Source of the DNA: Gemmatimonadota bacterium
GTDB taxonomy: Bacteria > Gemmatimonadota > Gemmatimonadetes > Longimicrobiales > Gaopeijiaceae
Direction of reading: 5' to 3'
Length of the DNA: 42,277 bases
NCBI GenBank assembly: GCA_007120305.1
Contig: SKNW01000033.1
Coordinates: 1 to 42,277 of the forward strand
A program made the translations under genes and the position numbers. The stretch's first letter is position 1. Each line of letters starts with the position of its first letter. Positions 34,511 to 42,277 of the stretch are shown here, in pieces. Under the pieces are notes generated by a model. It saw nothing but the letters and a program-made list of their open reading frames with translations. It had not been told where the DNA came from and made no database searches.

Positions 34511-35785
34511 ATGATGATTTTCGAATTCGAAGAGACGCCGGTTCAGAACGCACGGATGAAGGTCATCGGCGTGGGTGGCGCCGGGGGCAACGCCGTCAAC
34601 CGGATGGTGGACGAGGACCTGGAGGGAGTGGAGTTCATCTCCGCCAACACGGACGCCCAGGCGCTGAAGAACTCACGTTCCCAGATCACCATCCAGCTCG
34701 GCAAGAAGCTGACTCGGGGGCTCGGTGCGGGAGCCCGCCCGGAGATCGGCCGGCAGGCCATTTCCGAGTCGGAGGAAGAGGTCCGCAAGGCGCTCGACGG
34801 CGCTGATCTCGTCTTCATTACGGCGGGGATGGGCGGCGGGACCGGAACGGGTGCCGCTCCCCTCATCGGGGACATCGCCCGGGAACTGGGCGCCCTCACC
34901 ATCGGCGTCGTGACCCGCCCCTTCTCCTTCGAGGGCAAGAAGCGGATGCGGCAGGCCGACCTCGGGCTGGCCGAGCTCCGCCGCGCCGTGGATACCATGA
35001 TCGTGGTGCCCAACGACCGCATTCTCTCGGTGGTGGGGAAGGGAACCACCTTCAAGGATGCCCTGAAGCGGGCGGACGAAGTGCTCCTCCACGCGACCCA
35101 GGGGATCTCGGATCTGATCCGCGTCACCGGTGAGGTGAACGTGGACTTCGCCGACGTCCGCACCATCATGGCGTGCCGGGGACCGGCGCTCATGGGATCA
35201 GGGTTCGGCGAAGGGGAGAACCGGGCCCAGGAGGCGGCGCAGGAGGCCATTTCCTCGCCTCTCCTGGACGACGTGTCGATCCGGGGCGCCCAGGGCGTGC
35301 TCATCAACATCACGGGCGGCATGGATCTGGCCATCGACGAGGTCACCCAGGTGTCCTCCATCATCCAGGAAGAGGCCGGCGAGGATGCGGAAATCATCTT
35401 CGGCGCCGTGCACGATCCGGATCTTGAAGGAAAGATCCGCGTCACCGTCATCGCTACCGGGTTCGACCGGAGTGAGGCGGCGCGGCATGAGGCCCCGGTG
35501 ATTCGCCCCGACTTCCGGCGGTCCGGCGTCGGCACGACTGCGCCACGGAACGTGTCCCAGCCGGCGGCATCCGCCCAGGCCCAGCTCCAGTTCCAGAGCG
35601 AGCGGCGGGTGGCGAACAGCGATACCAGCGGACATGGCCCTGGGCAGGGCCACGGACAGGGCCAGGGGAATGGCGGGGATCGTCCCGGCGTGACCCCCTT
35701 CCACCGTCCGCCGGAGCGAGTGGTGGACCGGAACCAGATCGGGGACCTCGACATCCCGACCTTCATCCGGCGCCAGATGGACTGA
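34511..35785 (+). CDS. ftsZ: Tubulin-like division GTPase FtsZ
   Basis: 424 aa. [13 protein letters not shown] near residue 20, the GTP-binding GGGTGTG loop at 108-114, NDRIL, and the T7 synergy-loop region [11 protein letters not shown]. The linker (about 330-405) is Gln/Gly/His-rich ([16 protein letters not shown]). The end [12 protein letters not shown] is the conserved C-terminal peptide that binds FtsA and other partners. GGAGGAG before ATG 34511 is the best ribosome site in the cluster, as suits a high-level protein. An 85-nt gap after ftsA is the largest within the cluster; I could not find a good promoter in it. Confidence 0.98.
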   Translation: MMIFEFEETPVQNARMKVIGVGGAGGNAVNRMVDEDLEGVEFISANTDAQALKNSRSQITIQLGKKLTRGLGAGARPEIGRQAISESEEEVRKALDGADLVFITAGMGGGTGTGAAPLIGDIARELGALTIGVVTRPFSFEGKKRMRQADLGLAELRRAVDTMIVVPNDRILSVVGKGTTFKDALKRADEVLLHATQGISDLIRVTGEVNVDFADVRTIMACRGPALMGSGFGEGENRAQEAAQEAISSPLLDDVSIRGAQGVLINITGGMDLAIDEVTQVSSIIQEEAGEDAEIIFGAVHDPDLEGKIRVTVIATGFDRSEAARHEAPVIRPDFRRSGVGTTAPRNVSQPAASAQAQLQFQSERRVANSDTSGHGPGQGHGQGQGNGGDRPGVTPFHRPPERVVDRNQIGDLDIPTFIRRQMD

Positions 35786-35804
35786 ACCAGCCGCCTACGG
35801 GATC

Positions 35805-35841
35805 GCGGAGCACGGGGTGGGCGAGCCTACCCGTGCTCCGC
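35805..35841 (+). terminator. Terminator-type hairpin after ftsZ
   Basis: GCGGAGCACGGG (35805-35816) and CCCGTGCTCCGC (35830-35841) are a perfect 12-bp inverted repeat with a 13-base loop, 20 nt after the ftsZ stop and followed by GTTTCG. Likely ends the dcw transcript. Confidence 0.75.
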
Positions 35842-35863
35842 GTTTCGCGGCATTGCACCGGGC

Positions 35864-35886
35864 GGAGCGGCTACGCCAGCCGCTCC
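35864..35886. terminator. Second hairpin between ftsZ and the M23 peptidase gene
   Basis: GGAGCGGCT (35864-35872) pairs perfectly with AGCCGCTCC (35878-35886) around ACGCC. It lacks a T-run; it may back up the first hairpin or sit in the leader of the next gene. Confidence 0.5.
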
Positions 35887-35942
35887 TGACATCGAACCAG
35901 CCTTCTGCGGGATGTACCGCGGAAAAGGACCTGACCTACGGA

Positions 35943-37313
35943 ATGAATTCCCTGAAGCGCTCCTCCTCCCGCGCCTTCCTGGGTGCCGGTGGGGCCGTGG
36001 CCCTCGGGCTGGTGATCCTCACCCCCGGCCTTTCCCGCACCCCCGACGCCGGGCTCCTGGAGCCGCTGCAGGCCGAGACCACCGAGCAGGTCGCGGTGGA
36101 GGTGCTCGGGTACGGCGAGACCTTTGGCGGCGTTCTTTCGCGCGCCCTGATCCCCAACGCCGACCAGCAGGCCCTGATCCTGGCGTTCCAGGAGCACGCT
36201 TCCCCGTCTCGTCTCCGTGTGGGCACCGAGATCACCCTCCGCTACCGGCGGGGGGAAGCGGACGTCCGCGCCATCGAGGTCGTGGTCAGCCCCGACGAAC
36301 TCCTCCGTCTCGAGCGCGGTGACTTCGGCTGGCGCTCCTCGAAGCTCGAGACGCCGGTCTGGATGGACACGATGTTCGTGCACGGGGAGATCACCAGGGA
36401 TCTCTGGAGCGCAGTGGTCCTGAACCCGGACCTGGAGGAGATGCCCCGAGGGGACCGGGCCCAGGTCATCGACCTCATGGACCGGGTGTTCCAGTGGCAG
36501 CTCGACTTCTCCCGGCAGATCCAGTCCGGCGATTCCTACCGCCTGGTGTTCGAGCGCCAGGTCCGGCCCGACGGCTCCATGCGGTCCGGTCGCATCGTCG
36601 CCGCCGAGATCGTGAACCGCGGACGTCCCCTGCACGCCATCTGGTTCGACCTCCACGACGACGGGGTGGGCGGCTACTACGACCTGGAGGGCGAGTCGCT
36701 TCGCCGGGCCTTCCTCAAGGCTCCGCTGGAATTCCGCCGCATCTCGTCGCGCTTCAACATGAACCGCTTCCACCCCATCCTGAATACCCGGCGTCCCCAC
36801 ATCGGGGTGGACTATGCCGCGGCCACGGGAACCCCGGTCATGGCCACGTCCGACGGCGTGGTCACCATTCGCGGGGTCCAGGGCGGGTACGGGAACCTGG
36901 TGGAGATCCGCCACTCCAACGGGTACGTGACTCGGTACGCCCACCTGAACGGGTTCGCGTCCGGGGTTCGGGCTGGCAGCCGGGTCAGCCAGGGCCAGGT
37001 CATCGGCTACGTGGGCATGACGGGCCTCGCCACCGGCCCCCATCTCCACTATGAGCTCCACCAGAATGGTCGCCCGGTGGATCCCCTCAGCGTGGACATT
37101 CCCTCGGGGGATCCGATCCCCGCCGAATTCATGCCGCGGTGGAACGTGGAGGCGGATGTCCGCTTCGCGCTTCTGAACCAGGCCGCCCAGGGGCCCCAGT
37201 TCCAGATGGCCCGCGCGGAGGTTGGCGGCGGCGAGCTGGCCGACGGCCGGGCGGGGGTGGATGGGGTCGGCCGCGTGGACACGGACGCCCCCTCGGAGGA
37301 CGGCGCCTTGTGA
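35943..37313 (+). CDS. Exported M23 (LytM-type) metallopeptidase
   Basis: 456 aa from ATG 35943. A membrane segment at about 12-30 (FLGAGGAVALGLVILTPGL) acts as anchor or signal. The N-terminal region (QVAVEVLGYGETFGGVLSRA in part, LRVGTEITLRYR) looks like the LysM/OapA-type domain of cell-wall endopeptidases. The M23 domain has H286-I-G-V-D290 and H367-L-H369 with NGYVTRYAHLN between, so all zinc ligands are present and an active D,D-endopeptidase or similar hydrolase is likely. The C-terminal 60 residues are Gly/Asp-rich. The ribosome site is weak (AAAAGGACC 14 bases away). Position after ftsZ suggests a role in septal peptidoglycan, which is inference. Confidence 0.88.
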   Translation: MNSLKRSSSRAFLGAGGAVALGLVILTPGLSRTPDAGLLEPLQAETTEQVAVEVLGYGETFGGVLSRALIPNADQQALILAFQEHASPSRLRVGTEITLRYRRGEADVRAIEVVVSPDELLRLERGDFGWRSSKLETPVWMDTMFVHGEITRDLWSAVVLNPDLEEMPRGDRAQVIDLMDRVFQWQLDFSRQIQSGDSYRLVFERQVRPDGSMRSGRIVAAEIVNRGRPLHAIWFDLHDDGVGGYYDLEGESLRRAFLKAPLEFRRISSRFNMNRFHPILNTRRPHIGVDYAAATGTPVMATSDGVVTIRGVQGGYGNLVEIRHSNGYVTRYAHLNGFASGVRAGSRVSQGQVIGYVGMTGLATGPHLHYELHQNGRPVDPLSVDIPSGDPIPAEFMPRWNVEADVRFALLNQAAQGPQFQMARAEVGGGELADGRAGVDGVGRVDTDAPSEDGAL

Positions 37314-37346
37314 TCCCGGCGTTCCCCGGAGGAGAAGCCTGACCCG

Positions 37347-39338
37347 GTGACGCGGCTTTTCCTCCTCGTCCTGCTGGTGACGGCGGTCGGGTTCATCCCG
37401 GCCGCCGTTTCCTATGCCCGGAGAGAACCCGCCACTTCGGCCCGGTGGTTGCCTGCGGGTTTCCGCATGGCGAGCCTCGTCCTTCTCCTTCTTCTCCTGC
37501 TGAACCCGGGCCTCCCGGGGGAGGACCCCGCCACCCGGGGAGCGGACGAAATCCGCCACTGGGTGGTGGCGGAGATCCACCCGGTGCTGGCGGCAAGGGC
37601 AGGGAATGCGGGGGAGGCCCGCTCTCTGGGCCAGGTTGCCTGGGATGGAATCCGGGCGCGCCACGCATCCCCCGATGGGTCCTCCTTTCTTCCGGGAACC
37701 GGGGCGGTGGCCGTGTTCGGCGACCGGCCTGAGGACCTCCGTCGCCTGGACTCCGGGGATGTGGATCCCCTTCACGTCGATGCCCCGGCCCCCGGCGCTC
37801 CCTCGAGCGGCCCGTCGCCGGAGGCGGTGGCCCGCACCCTGCTCCGGCTGGCGGAGGCCGGGGCCGACTCCCTGACCCTGGTCACTCCCCTCCGGGGTCC
37901 CCTGGAGCCGCTGGAGGCCGCGATCCGAGCTCTCGCGGCGCTTCCGGTCCCCGTGCCCGTCCGGGTCCACCGGGTGGGAGGCGACCTCCGGAACGCGGGG
38001 GTGGTGGCGCTGGAGCTTCCGGCCTCCGTCTCCCCGGGTGAGGCCCTGGAGGGCGCCGTGGTGGTGGCCGGCGAGGGGGCGGAAGGACCCGCGGACCCGG
38101 TCTCCGGGGCCGTCGCCCCTGGGGACTCGCTCCGGGTCGACGTGCGCCTCGGTGCCCGCGTCGTGTTCGAGACCCGGATCCCCCTTCCGCCGCCGGGGGA
38201 GCGCGTCCGCGTTCCTTTTCGGGTCACGGTGCCGGATCCGACGGGGGACCCGATGGCGGACCCGCTGCCGGACCCGCTGACGGACCCGCTGACGGACCCT
38301 CGGCCTGCACCGGGGGCCGCGCGCGCCGACGAAGCGGATCTCCTGGAGGTGGTCGCCTCCGTGGAGCTTGCCGGCGACGCCTACGAGATCGATGACGTGA
38401 TGCGCCGACAGGTCCGGCGGGGCGGGGCGACGGGGGGGATCCTCCTTCTCTCCCTGCGCCCCGATGGAGAGCTCCGGGTCCTCCTCCCTCTCCTGGAACG
38501 GGCCACCGGGCTCGAGGGCGAGGGATGGATCCGAGCCGGTCCCTCCCGCCATGTGGCCCTGGGGCAGGGAAGTGAGGGCCTTCGCCTGGCGACTCCCGCC
38601 CAGCTGGCTGGCGAGATCCCCCATGCCCGGCTTCTGGTGGTGCAGGGCGAGGGAGGGGACATTCCTCCGGACTGGATCCCTGCGCTCCGGGCCCATCCGC
38701 GACGGATCTTCCTGGCCTCCGCCGGTTCGAGCGGCGAGGGGGGGTGGGGGGTGGACCCCGTGATCCCGCTTTCGGCCCTTTCAGGTTTCCTTTCAGGGGT
38801 CCTGGCCCCGGGAGCCGCCGCTCGCCTCCCCCCCCTGGGGTGGGTGGCCGATGGCGGGGAAGTGGTCGTCCCGGAAGCTGCGCTCCTGGAGGACCGAGTC
38901 GCCCTGAACCTCAGGAATGCTGGGGGCGATGTGCGTCCTGGCGTCGTGCTGGGCCAGGCGTCGGGGATCCGCGAGGCCCGGGTTCCCGCCACGGGACTCT
39001 GGCGGTGGGCGGGGAGGGAGGGAGCGGCAGGAAGCTTCTACCGGAGTCTCTGGGGAGGGATCGCCGCCTGGATGCTGTCTCCCGGAGAACCGCTGGCCCC
39101 TGGGGCGGAGGGGGCGCAGACCCTGGGGTCAGGCGCGGCCGCGATGGATCCGTCCCGGGTGCCGGCGCCCCCCGGGGAACTCGAGGCCGGGGTCATGCCG
39201 GAGACCGTCGCGGGGTCCCGGGGGGAGGACGTCCAACCCCGGGAACGCCCGCTGCGCACGCATCCCCTTCCCTGGCTTCTCCTCGTGGGGCTCCTCGGGA
39301 CCGAATGGATCCTTCGGCGGCGGATCGGGCTGCGCTGA
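37347..39338 (+). CDS. Membrane protein of the vWA/glutamine-amidotransferase-like type, function unknown
   Basis: 663 aa from GTG 37347. Two N-terminal membrane helices (about 2-20 and 37-52) and one C-terminal helix (about 641-655, followed by EWILRRRIGLR) frame a large extracytoplasmic part. Segments such as ATGLWRWAGREGAAGSFYRSL and GGIAAWML and the helix-then-RRRxGLR end are typical of BatA/BatB-neighbour membrane proteins with a glutamine-amidotransferase-like fold, but no catalytic Cys-His-Glu set or MIDAS motif is visible. Residues 297-319 hold a DP repeat (DPMADPLPDPLTDPLTDP). Assignment is by overall layout. It follows the M23 gene by 33 bases and is probably cotranscribed. Confidence 0.6.
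   Translation: MTRLFLLVLLVTAVGFIPAAVSYARREPATSARWLPAGFRMASLVLLLLLLLNPGLPGEDPATRGADEIRHWVVAEIHPVLAARAGNAGEARSLGQVAWDGIRARHASPDGSSFLPGTGAVAVFGDRPEDLRRLDSGDVDPLHVDAPAPGAPSSGPSPEAVARTLLRLAEAGADSLTLVTPLRGPLEPLEAAIRALAALPVPVPVRVHRVGGDLRNAGVVALELPASVSPGEALEGAVVVAGEGAEGPADPVSGAVAPGDSLRVDVRLGARVVFETRIPLPPPGERVRVPFRVTVPDPTGDPMADPLPDPLTDPLTDPRPAPGAARADEADLLEVVASVELAGDAYEIDDVMRRQVRRGGATGGILLLSLRPDGELRVLLPLLERATGLEGEGWIRAGPSRHVALGQGSEGLRLATPAQLAGEIPHARLLVVQGEGGDIPPDWIPALRAHPRRIFLASAGSSGEGGWGVDPVIPLSALSGFLSGVLAPGAAARLPPLGWVADGGEVVVPEAALLEDRVALNLRNAGGDVRPGVVLGQASGIREARVPATGLWRWAGREGAAGSFYRSLWGGIAAWMLSPGEPLAPGAEGAQTLGSGAAAMDPSRVPAPPGELEAGVMPETVAGSRGEDVQPRERPLRTHPLPWLLLVGLLGTEWILRRRIGLR
38235..38303 (+). repeat. 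12-bp in-frame repeat encoding Asp-Pro units
   Basis: GACCCGCTGACG and variants repeat about five times, giving Asp-Pro-Leu-Thr/Pro/Ala units inside the membrane protein. In-frame slippage would change only the number of units. Confidence 0.7.
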
Positions 39339-39426
39339 GCCCTGGCTTCAGGGGTCCCGGGGCGCCCGCTTCGGGTTAGCTTTGGGGTGTCCGGCGGTGC
39401 GGGCCCCGAGGATGCAGCACCCGAGA

Positions 39427-39447
39427 CCCTGCACCCTGCACTCTGCA
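39427..39447 (+). repeat. Heptamer repeat CCCTGCA before ftsY
   Basis: CCCTGCA, CCCTGCA and CTCTGCA follow each other without gaps about 50 nt before the ftsY ATG. The 161-bp gap (39339-39499) also has a five-base hairpin CCCTG/CAGGG just after the previous stop and a TAGCTT at 39377-39382 that could be a -10 but has no -35 at 16-18 bp. Confidence 0.5.
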
Positions 39448-39499
39448 CCCGGGACCGCTGCTCCACCCTTTTCCCTCCCACCCCTCCCACCGGCAAGCG

Positions 39500-40450
39500 A
39501 TGCGACTGTTCAGGAAGAAGGACGAAACGCGCAAGTCCATCTGGAAGAAGATGGTGGACCTGGCCCTCACCGACGTGCGGGTCCTGGCCACCGGCATGGA
39601 CGACGAGTCGCTGGAGGAGCTGGAGGAGCGGTTGCTGGCCGCGGACTTCGGTGTCCCGGCCACCCTCCGCCTGGTGGAGCACGTGGAGAGCCTGGCACGA
39701 CGGGGGAAGATCCGGGGAGGCGGGCAGCTGCGGGAGGCGCTGAAGGAAGAGGTGGCCCGGATCCTGGCCGAGGACGACGGCCCGGGGCGCTCGACCGAAG
39801 GCGTGGAGCTGGCCGAAAACCCGGGGGACGGCCCCACGGTCTACCTGGTGGTGGGGGTGAACGGGGTCGGAAAGACCACCTCCATCGCCAAGCTGGCCCA
39901 CTACCTGGTGCAGCAGGGGAAGTCGGTCCTGGTGGCGGCCGGGGACACGTACCGGGCCGGGGCCGTGAAGCAGCTCGAGACCTGGGCGACCCGGGTGGGC
40001 GCCGACTTCGTGCGCGGAAAGGAGGGAGGGGATCCGGCCGCCGTGGCCTTCGATGCCGTGGAGGCTGGGATCGCCCGGGGCGCCGACGTGGTCATTGTCG
40101 ACACGGCCGGGCGTCTCCATACGAACCGGGGTCTCATGGACGAACTCCGGAAGGTGGACCGGGTGATCCGGCGCCGGCTGGAAGGGGCTCCGCACGAGAC
40201 GCTCATCGTGCTGGACGCCACCGTGGGGCAGAACGCCGTTGCCCAGGTCCGGGCATTCCGGGAGGCGGCGGAACTCTCCGGTATCATCCTGGCCAAGATG
40301 GACTCCACCGCCCGCGGGGGCATCGTGGTGGCCCTTCGGCAGGAGTTCGGGCTTCCGGTGAAGCTGGTGGGACTGGGCGAGAAGGTGGAAGACCTGGACG
40401 CCTTCGACCCCCAGGAGTTCCTCCAGGGCGTCTTCGACGGGGAGCGGTGA
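39500..40450 (+). CDS. ftsY: Signal recognition particle receptor FtsY
   Basis: 316 aa, a short form without the acidic A domain of E. coli. The N-terminus (MRLFRKKDETRKSIWKK) is basic and amphipathic and could bind membrane lipids. N domain about 15-95; G domain with G1 GVNGVGKT (119-126), GDTYRAGA, DTAGRLHTN, and AKMDSTARGG. It works with Ffh and 4.5S RNA to target membrane proteins to SecYEG; the many membrane proteins encoded upstream are clients. No clear Shine-Dalgarno precedes ATG 39500, but the conserved start fits. Confidence 0.96.
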   Translation: MRLFRKKDETRKSIWKKMVDLALTDVRVLATGMDDESLEELEERLLAADFGVPATLRLVEHVESLARRGKIRGGGQLREALKEEVARILAEDDGPGRSTEGVELAENPGDGPTVYLVVGVNGVGKTTSIAKLAHYLVQQGKSVLVAAGDTYRAGAVKQLETWATRVGADFVRGKEGGDPAAVAFDAVEAGIARGADVVIVDTAGRLHTNRGLMDELRKVDRVIRRRLEGAPHETLIVLDATVGQNAVAQVRAFREAAELSGIILAKMDSTARGGIVVALRQEFGLPVKLVGLGEKVEDLDAFDPQEFLQGVFDGER

Positions 40451-40457
40451 CGCCGCG

Positions 40458-42277
40458 ATGACCGGGCGTCGACGGCCGGCGGAGGGGCGCCTTCCCGAGC
40501 CGGAAAGATCCCGTTCGGAACCCGCGGGCGACCTGACCCGGCTGGATCGCCCGATCCAGTTCCTGAAGGGGGTCGGGCCCCGCCGAGCCGATGCCTTCCG
40601 AAAACTGGCCCTGGGGACGGCGCGGGACCTCCTCTACCACCTCCCCCGGCGCTACGACGACGCCTCGACCCTCACCCCCATCGACCGCCTGGAGGCGGGG
40701 AGCGACGCCACCTTTGTGGGCCGGGTCCGGACGCGGGGGGTGATCCCGACCCGATCCGGGCTCCGGATCTTCCAGGCCGTGCTCCAGGACGACTCCGGGA
40801 TGATCACCTGCGCCTGGCCCGGCCAGCCCTGGCTGGAGCGGAAGATCCGGGAGGGGGACGAACTGCTGGTGTCAGGGCCGGTCAAGTTCTTTCACGGAAG
40901 GCAGATGCACCCCCGGGAGTTTGTCATTACGGCCCGGGCGGGGAAGGGGAGCGCCCTGGAAGAACAGGGCGGCCAGGGGCCAGGCGGGTCCCGGAGTGGG
41001 ACCATCTTCACCTCGTATCCCGCCAGCGACGAGATCCCGCAGTGGGTGCTCCGGCGCGTCTACGAGGAGAATCTGGACACCCTCCTCGCCGAGAGCGATT
41101 CGGAGGAGTACCTGGAGGCCGGCGTGCTTCGGACGCTGGGACTCCCCGGGCTACCCGAGGCCTTTCGCCGGCTTCACCGCCCCGGAGCCCTGACCGAGGC
41201 GGAGAGCGGGCGGCGACGCCTGGCCTTCGACGAGTTCTTCTTCCTGCAGCTGGTGCAGGCCCTGGCCCGCCTCCACGAGGGAGCGGTGGAGCCGGGGATC
41301 GCCTTCCGCCGCACCAACACCCTGATCCGACCCCTGCACGAGGCCCTCCCCTTCCGGCTCACCGGGGCCCAGGCCCGGGTGCTCCGGGAGATCTACGGGG
41401 ACATGACTTCGCCGCAGCGGATGAACCGGTTTCTCCAGGGGGACGTGGGTGCGGGAAAGACGCTGGTGGCCCTCTTCGCCATGCTCCTGGCCGTGGAGAG
41501 CGGCTGGCAGGCGGCCCTCATGGCGCCCACCGAGCTCCTGGCGGAACAGCATGCCCTGAAGCTCCGGGAGCTGGTGGCCGAGCTGGGCCTGGGGGTCGGC
41601 ATCCTCACTGGAAGCCTGGGCGCCAAGGCGCGAAGGGAGACACTGGAGGGGCTCCGCGAGGGGAGGATCCCCCTTGTGGTGGGGACCCATGCCCTGATCC
41701 AGGAGGCGGTGGAGTTCCAGCGGCTGGGGCTGGTGGTGGTGGACGAGCAGCATCGGTTCGGCGTGCGCCAGCGCATGGCCCTCCTGGAGCGCCCCGGGGC
41801 GCCGGCCCCTGACGTCCTGGTGATGTCGGCCACGCCCATTCCCCGTTCCCTGGCCCTGACGCTGTACGGGGACCTGGAACTCTCGGTGCTGGATGAGCTG
41901 CCGCCCGGGCGGACCCCCATCACCACGCTCCTCCGGCGCCCCGGGCAGCGCGGCGAAGTCTACGAGGGTGTGGCCCGGGAGCTGGATGCGGGGCACCAGG
42001 GGTACGTGGTCTACCCCCTGGTGGAAGCCTCGGAGAAGGTGGACCTGCGAGCGGCCACCGACGAACATCTCCGGCTCAGTACCGAGGTCTTTCCGGACCG
42101 CCGGGTGGGGCTCCTCCATGGGCAGCTCTCCGCCGAGGAGAAGGACGCGGTCATGCGCGCCTTCCGGGACGGAGAACTGGATCTCCTGGTGGCCACCACG
42201 GTCATCGAGGTGGGGATCGACGTGCCCAACGCCACCGTCATGGTCATCGAGCACGCCGAGCGGTTCGGCCTTTCCCA
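40458..42277 (+). CDS. recG: ATP-dependent DNA helicase RecG (3' partial)
   Basis: The frame from ATG 40458 stays open to the window end, giving 606 codons of a protein usually near 690-800 aa. N-terminal wedge/OB domain (FLKGVGPRRADAFRKLAL, LLYHLPRRYDD, GVIPTRSGLRIFQAVLQDD), then helicase domain 1 with RLTGAQARVL, Walker A GDVGAGKT (328-335), MAPTELLAEQH, GTHALIQ, the DEQH box (429-432) and SATPIPRS, and the start of domain 2 (LLHGQLSAEEKD, TTVIEVGIDVPNATVMVIEHAERFGLS). RecG remodels stalled replication forks. It begins seven bases after ftsY, so the two are probably one transcript. Confidence 0.97.
   Translation, partial: MTGRRRPAEGRLPEPERSRSEPAGDLTRLDRPIQFLKGVGPRRADAFRKLALGTARDLLYHLPRRYDDASTLTPIDRLEAGSDATFVGRVRTRGVIPTRSGLRIFQAVLQDDSGMITCAWPGQPWLERKIREGDELLVSGPVKFFHGRQMHPREFVITARAGKGSALEEQGGQGPGGSRSGTIFTSYPASDEIPQWVLRRVYEENLDTLLAESDSEEYLEAGVLRTLGLPGLPEAFRRLHRPGALTEAESGRRRLAFDEFFFLQLVQALARLHEGAVEPGIAFRRTNTLIRPLHEALPFRLTGAQARVLREIYGDMTSPQRMNRFLQGDVGAGKTLVALFAMLLAVESGWQAALMAPTELLAEQHALKLRELVAELGLGVGILTGSLGAKARRETLEGLREGRIPLVVGTHALIQEAVEFQRLGLVVVDEQHRFGVRQRMALLERPGAPAPDVLVMSATPIPRSLALTLYGDLELSVLDELPPGRTPITTLLRRPGQRGEVYEGVARELDAGHQGYVVYPLVEASEKVDLRAATDEHLRLSTEVFPDRRVGLLHGQLSAEEKDAVMRAFRDGELDLLVATTVIEVGIDVPNATVMVIEHAERFGLS

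Larger units (their letters stand above)
35784..35913 (+). repeat. Two 20-bp near-identical direct repeats flanking the ftsZ hairpins
   Basis: GAACCAGCCGCCTACGGGAT at 35784-35803 and GAACCAGCCTTCTGCGGGAT at 35894-35913 match at 17 of 20 positions and are 110 bp apart. The first overlaps the ftsZ stop codon. Both are followed by CGCGG within a few bases. Confidence 0.55.

Noticed and set aside
35871-38696. 941-codon open frame on the minus strand
   Set aside because: It is antisense to the M23 peptidase and the membrane protein genes, both of which have real domains. High G/C leaves long open antisense frames; the translation is His/Pro/Arg/Gly-rich with no family likeness.
39377-39382. TAGCTT as a -10 box for ftsY
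   Set aside because: No -35-like hexamer at 16-18 bp upstream.

Overview
The window is a very GC-rich, densely coded bacterial chromosome segment with strong third-position G/C bias. It carries a complete division and cell wall (dcw) cluster. The mix of a type-2 isoleucyl-tRNA synthetase, roadblock and DUF4388/TPR proteins, a DUF2911 protein, a gluzincin membrane peptidase and the dcw order mraZ-rsmH-ftsL-ftsI-murE-murF-mraY-murD-ftsW-murG-murC-ftsQ-ftsA-ftsZ suggests a member of the Gemmatimonadota. That placement is inference from gene content, not a computed phylogeny. MurE carries the DNPR motif typical of meso-diaminopimelate-adding enzymes, so Gram-negative-type peptidoglycan is expected.

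Layout. Positions 1-249 hold the C-terminal end of a protein with a Pro-Glu-His-rich repeat tail. ileS (456-3674) and an RluD-type pseudouridine synthase (3732-4757) follow. The synthase gene overlaps the first gene of a tightly packed four-gene set (4754-9917): a roadblock/LC7-like protein, a protein with two DnaA-like AAA+ modules (the second without a P-loop), a DUF4388 plus TPR protein, and a membrane-anchored zinc peptidase. A small two-helix membrane protein with a promoter placed for leaderless transcription, and tRNA-Val(UAC), come next. The 3' end of the tRNA is repeated in a 70-bp tandem array. Then come a YeeZ-like SDR protein and a Na+/phosphate symporter.

From 13170 to 16052 three genes lie on the minus strand: an FbpC/PotA-like ABC ATPase without visible partners, a glycerophosphodiester phosphodiesterase and an exported DUF2911 protein. 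A hotdog thioesterase and a large exported TPR protein return to the plus strand.

The dcw cluster (19130-35785) starts with a good promoter followed by four decamer-spaced repeats that look like an MraZ operator. From rsmH to ftsQ every junction overlaps by 1-8 nt, which implies one translationally coupled operon. murB and ddl are not in it. Two strong hairpins close the cluster after ftsZ. An M23 envelope peptidase, a membrane protein of the vWA/glutamine-amidotransferase-like type, ftsY and the first two thirds of recG finish the window.

Functionally the window is mostly core: translation, peptidoglycan precursor synthesis, septation and membrane targeting. The least familiar part is the roadblock - tandem DnaA-like - DUF4388/TPR - peptidase set at 4754-9917, which is the best candidate for an undescribed system. 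No mobile elements, prophage genes or CRISPR arrays were seen.
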